Positions 12,353-13,951 of a DNA stretch of 13,951 nt are shown here, piece by piece. The stretch spans positions 1 to 13,951 of the forward strand of contig CACXEZ010000017.1 of the NCBI GenBank assembly GCA_902766815.1, given 5' to 3'. The stretch comes from an uncultured Erysipelotrichaceae bacterium. GTDB lineage: Bacteria > Bacillota_I > Bacilli_A > RF39 > UBA660. Position numbers and translations under genes: made by a program. The notes under the pieces were generated by a model. That model saw only the letters and a list, made by a program, of their open reading frames with translations, made no database searches and had not been told where the DNA came from. How positions within the stretch are numbered: position 1 is the stretch's first letter; the number at the start of each line of letters is the position of its first letter.

Positions 12353-13885
12353 ATGAATATAATAGAACAAAATAAAGGAAAAATCAATGGTATTTTAGAA
12401 ACTTTTGACAGGATGATTATAAATGGATACTTACTTAATCTATGTAACTATAGACAATTTTTATATTATCTAATTCAAAATAATATTAAATTAAAAGATT
12501 TTGATAAATTTGCTTTAAATCAAACTTCTTTGTTATGTGAACATATTGATTCATACATAAAAGATAATAATTGTGAAACAATTTATCTAAATTCGGGAAA
12601 AATAGATAAAAATGAAATAGTTACTGATATATTGAAAAAAGAACCTAATAAAACTGGTTTAATTACAACATTGTCAACTGTTGAAATATGTAATACCATG
12701 ACTGTTAAGCCTAATAAAGATACCCAAAAACTTGAAGTCACTCAGAAACCTACTAAATGTAAACATTATTATTTTTATTATAATGATGATGAATTTGGTT
12801 TGATGTATCTAAAAATACAAACGTGGTTTCCTTATAATGTTCAAATATATATTAATGGTAGAGAATTTTTATCTAAATTATTAGATAAAAACAATATTAA
12901 ATATGAAATGTATAATAATTCATTTTCATATATTGAAAATTTTAATAAAGCACAAAAACTTGCAGATAATATTTTAAATCAAAAAATATCTGACTCTTTT
13001 GATGGATTAATTGAAAAGATAAATATTCACATACCAAAGATAAAAGCAATATTTAGTCATTCCTACTACTGGTGTATAGATCAATGTGAGTTTGCAACCG
13101 ACATTAATTTTAAAAGTCGTGAAGACCTAAATTTATTTTATAAGACACTGGTTGAAACAACATACTTTACCTTTAGTAGTGAAGATATATATTCATTTTT
13201 TGGAAGAAATGTAAATTATATTAGTCATTTCAAGAATGGTGAAATTGTTTCAGATTTAAGACACAGGTATCAAGGTTACCGAATAAAATTTAAAGTTAAT
13301 AATAATCAAATTAAAATGTATGATAAAGGAAACAATTTACGAATTGAAGTAACTATAAATAATCCCAAGGATTTTAAAGTCCTCAAAACAATAGAAGATG
13401 AAGATACTGGGGAATTTACTGAAACTAAGAAATGGATACCAATGGGGAAAAGTGTTTCTAATCTATATCGTTATGTTGAAATAAGTAAAAGCATCATTAA
13501 GCGGTATATAGAAGCATTACCAAATATTAATACTGAAGAAGTACCACTTAATGAAATAGAAAAAATATCTTCTAAAAAAGAATTAAATGGAAGAAAATAT
13601 TCTGCATTTAATATTTTAAGTGAAGATACTTTAAAAATATTTATTGAGATATCTAAAGGAGAATATTTAATTAATGGTTTCAACAACAAAATGATTAGAA
13701 AAAATATTTTTGATAATAGAGAAGACAAAAAAATAATTAATAAAACTACACGACTTTTATCAAAATTAAAAGCTCATGGAATTATCAAAAAAGTAGCTAG
13801 AAAAAATAAGTATTATCTAACTACTAATGGAAGAAAAATCATAAACAGTATACTTATATATACCAAGAAACAATTACTTACATAA
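12353..13885 (+). CDS. Unrecognised 510-aa protein of a mobile-element-like unit, Rep-like core and winged-helix C-terminus
   Basis: Predicted 510 aa; I cannot give it a name. The ATG at 12353 has AAGGGAGG 6 nt upstream; an earlier in-frame ATG (12314) has no SD. Segments that look conserved from memory of similar unnamed bacterial proteins: K-H-Y-Y-F-Y-Y-N-D-D-E-F-G (137-149), I-Q-T-W-F-P-Y-N-V-Q-I-Y-I-N-G-R-E (155-171), Y-Y-W-C-I-D-Q-C-E-F-A-T-D (238-250), I-K-M-Y-D-K then L-R-I-E (320-332), and W-I-P-M-G-K (361-366). The Y-D-K ... R-x-E pair recalls replication-initiation (Rep_trans / phage X-type) proteins, so a DNA nicking or replication role is a guess. Residues about 415-500 resemble a winged helix (L-L-S-K-L-K-A-H-G-I-I-K-K-V ... 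Y-Y-L-T-T-N-G-R), which would bind DNA. It is opposite in strand to every other gene here. Confidence 0.6.
   Translation: MNIIEQNKGKINGILETFDRMIINGYLLNLCNYRQFLYYLIQNNIKLKDFDKFALNQTSLLCEHIDSYIKDNNCETIYLNSGKIDKNEIVTDILKKEPNKTGLITTLSTVEICNTMTVKPNKDTQKLEVTQKPTKCKHYYFYYNDDEFGLMYLKIQTWFPYNVQIYINGREFLSKLLDKNNIKYEMYNNSFSYIENFNKAQKLADNILNQKISDSFDGLIEKINIHIPKIKAIFSHSYYWCIDQCEFATDINFKSREDLNLFYKTLVETTYFTFSSEDIYSFFGRNVNYISHFKNGEIVSDLRHRYQGYRIKFKVNNNQIKMYDKGNNLRIEVTINNPKDFKVLKTIEDEDTGEFTETKKWIPMGKSVSNLYRYVEISKSIIKRYIEALPNINTEEVPLNEIEKISSKKELNGRKYSAFNILSEDTLKIFIEISKGEYLINGFNNKMIRKNIFDNREDKKIINKTTRLLSKLKAHGIIKKVARKNKYYLTTNGRKIINSILIYTKKQLLT
12359..12387 (-). promoter_or_regulatory. Minus-strand promoter for the candidate structured RNA
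   Basis: TTGATT (12382-12387), 17 bp, TATTAT (12359-12364), lying inside the first codons of the 510-aa gene. The predicted start at about 12352 coincides with the first base of the P1 stem on the minus strand. Such A/T boxes arise by chance, so the fit with P1 is the main support. Confidence 0.4.
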
Positions 13886-13910
13886 AATCAACATATTATT
13901 ATATATGGGG

Positions 13911-13934
13911 AAAGGGGCTTTATTGCCTCTTTTA
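13911..13934 (+). terminator. Intrinsic terminator after the 510-aa gene
   Basis: AAAGGGGC (13911-13918), loop TTTATT, GCCTCTTT (13925-13932) form an 8-bp stem with one G-U pair, then a short T-run. It lies 25 bp after the TAA. The most G+C-rich hairpin in this end of the window. Confidence 0.65.
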
Positions 13935-13951
13935 AATATTTATACAAAAAA
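13931..13951. repeat. Right copy of a flanking direct repeat (window end)
   Basis: 18 of 21 bases match 12151-12171 in direct orientation, starting within the descending arm of the terminator hairpin. The repeat may continue past the window. Confidence 0.35.

Noticed and set aside
12353..13885. Known transposase, reverse transcriptase, IS110 or IscB/TnpB-type protein
   Set aside because: No DDE signature, YxDD box, RuvC-like triad plus HNH, or Ser-recombinase motif could be recognised by eye.

Overview
The window looks like chromosome of a low-GC, endospore-forming Bacillota (Bacilli / Erysipelotrichia / RF39-like gut lineage). The support is the very high A+T content, the standard code (TGG for Trp, TGA used as a stop), strong AGGAGG-type ribosome binding sites, sigma-A style promoters, U-run terminators, a CotD-like spore coat protein and Bacillota-type UvrA, XerD and MutS-like proteins. 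No base composition or database comparison could be run, so the lineage is an inference.

Layout. Almost everything is read from the minus strand (right to left). Positions 1-480 hold no gene, but the left edge carries two strong tandem promoters spaced like those of an rRNA or other stable-RNA operon that lies outside the window. Next come a small CotD-like coat protein (508-858), a six-TM HdeD-like membrane protein with a papain-like C-terminal domain (928-2223), a membrane-anchored MutS-family ATPase (2289-4031), an ArsP_2-type putative metal exporter (4042-4881), and a single-domain rhodanese (4964-5254) that ends in a hairpin terminator. A separate transcription unit encodes a lone VirD4/TraG-type coupling ATPase with an NPFGG-repeat tail (5442-7631), with its own promoter and terminator. 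Then comes a two-gene operon, an unknown 200-aa protein overlapping a XerD/XerC tyrosine recombinase by 4 bp (9194 to 7723), and finally uvrA (9264-12086) with its own promoter and terminator.

The right end is different. From about 12151 to the window end lies a single plus-strand gene (12353-13885, 510 aa) that I cannot name. It has a conserved-looking core with a K-M-Y-D-K / L-R-x-E motif reminiscent of rolling-circle Rep proteins, and a winged-helix-like C-terminus. It is preceded by a dense, highly structured 190-bp leader: a long imperfect inverted repeat encloses an AACAGT/ACTGTT hairpin, three 4-bp hairpins with nearly identical six-base loops (TCTAAG, TCTAAG, TCTATG) and an AGGAATATTCCT palindrome. 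The right arm of the long inverted repeat contains the Shine-Dalgarno sequence of the 510-aa gene. Read on the minus strand, the same DNA has a promoter just before the closing stem and a run of eight U just after it, as expected of a ~185-nt structured RNA gene that is antisense to the gene's leader. An 18/21 direct repeat (12151-12171 and 13931-13951) brackets the whole block. This protein-plus-structured-RNA unit is the most promising undescribed system here.

Working together: uvrA (nucleotide excision repair) and xerD (recombination) are housekeeping DNA-maintenance genes with independent promoters. The exporter and MutS-like genes are 10 bp apart and probably cotranscribed, perhaps with the HdeD-like gene. 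The coupling ATPase stands alone without visible relaxase or secretion genes.
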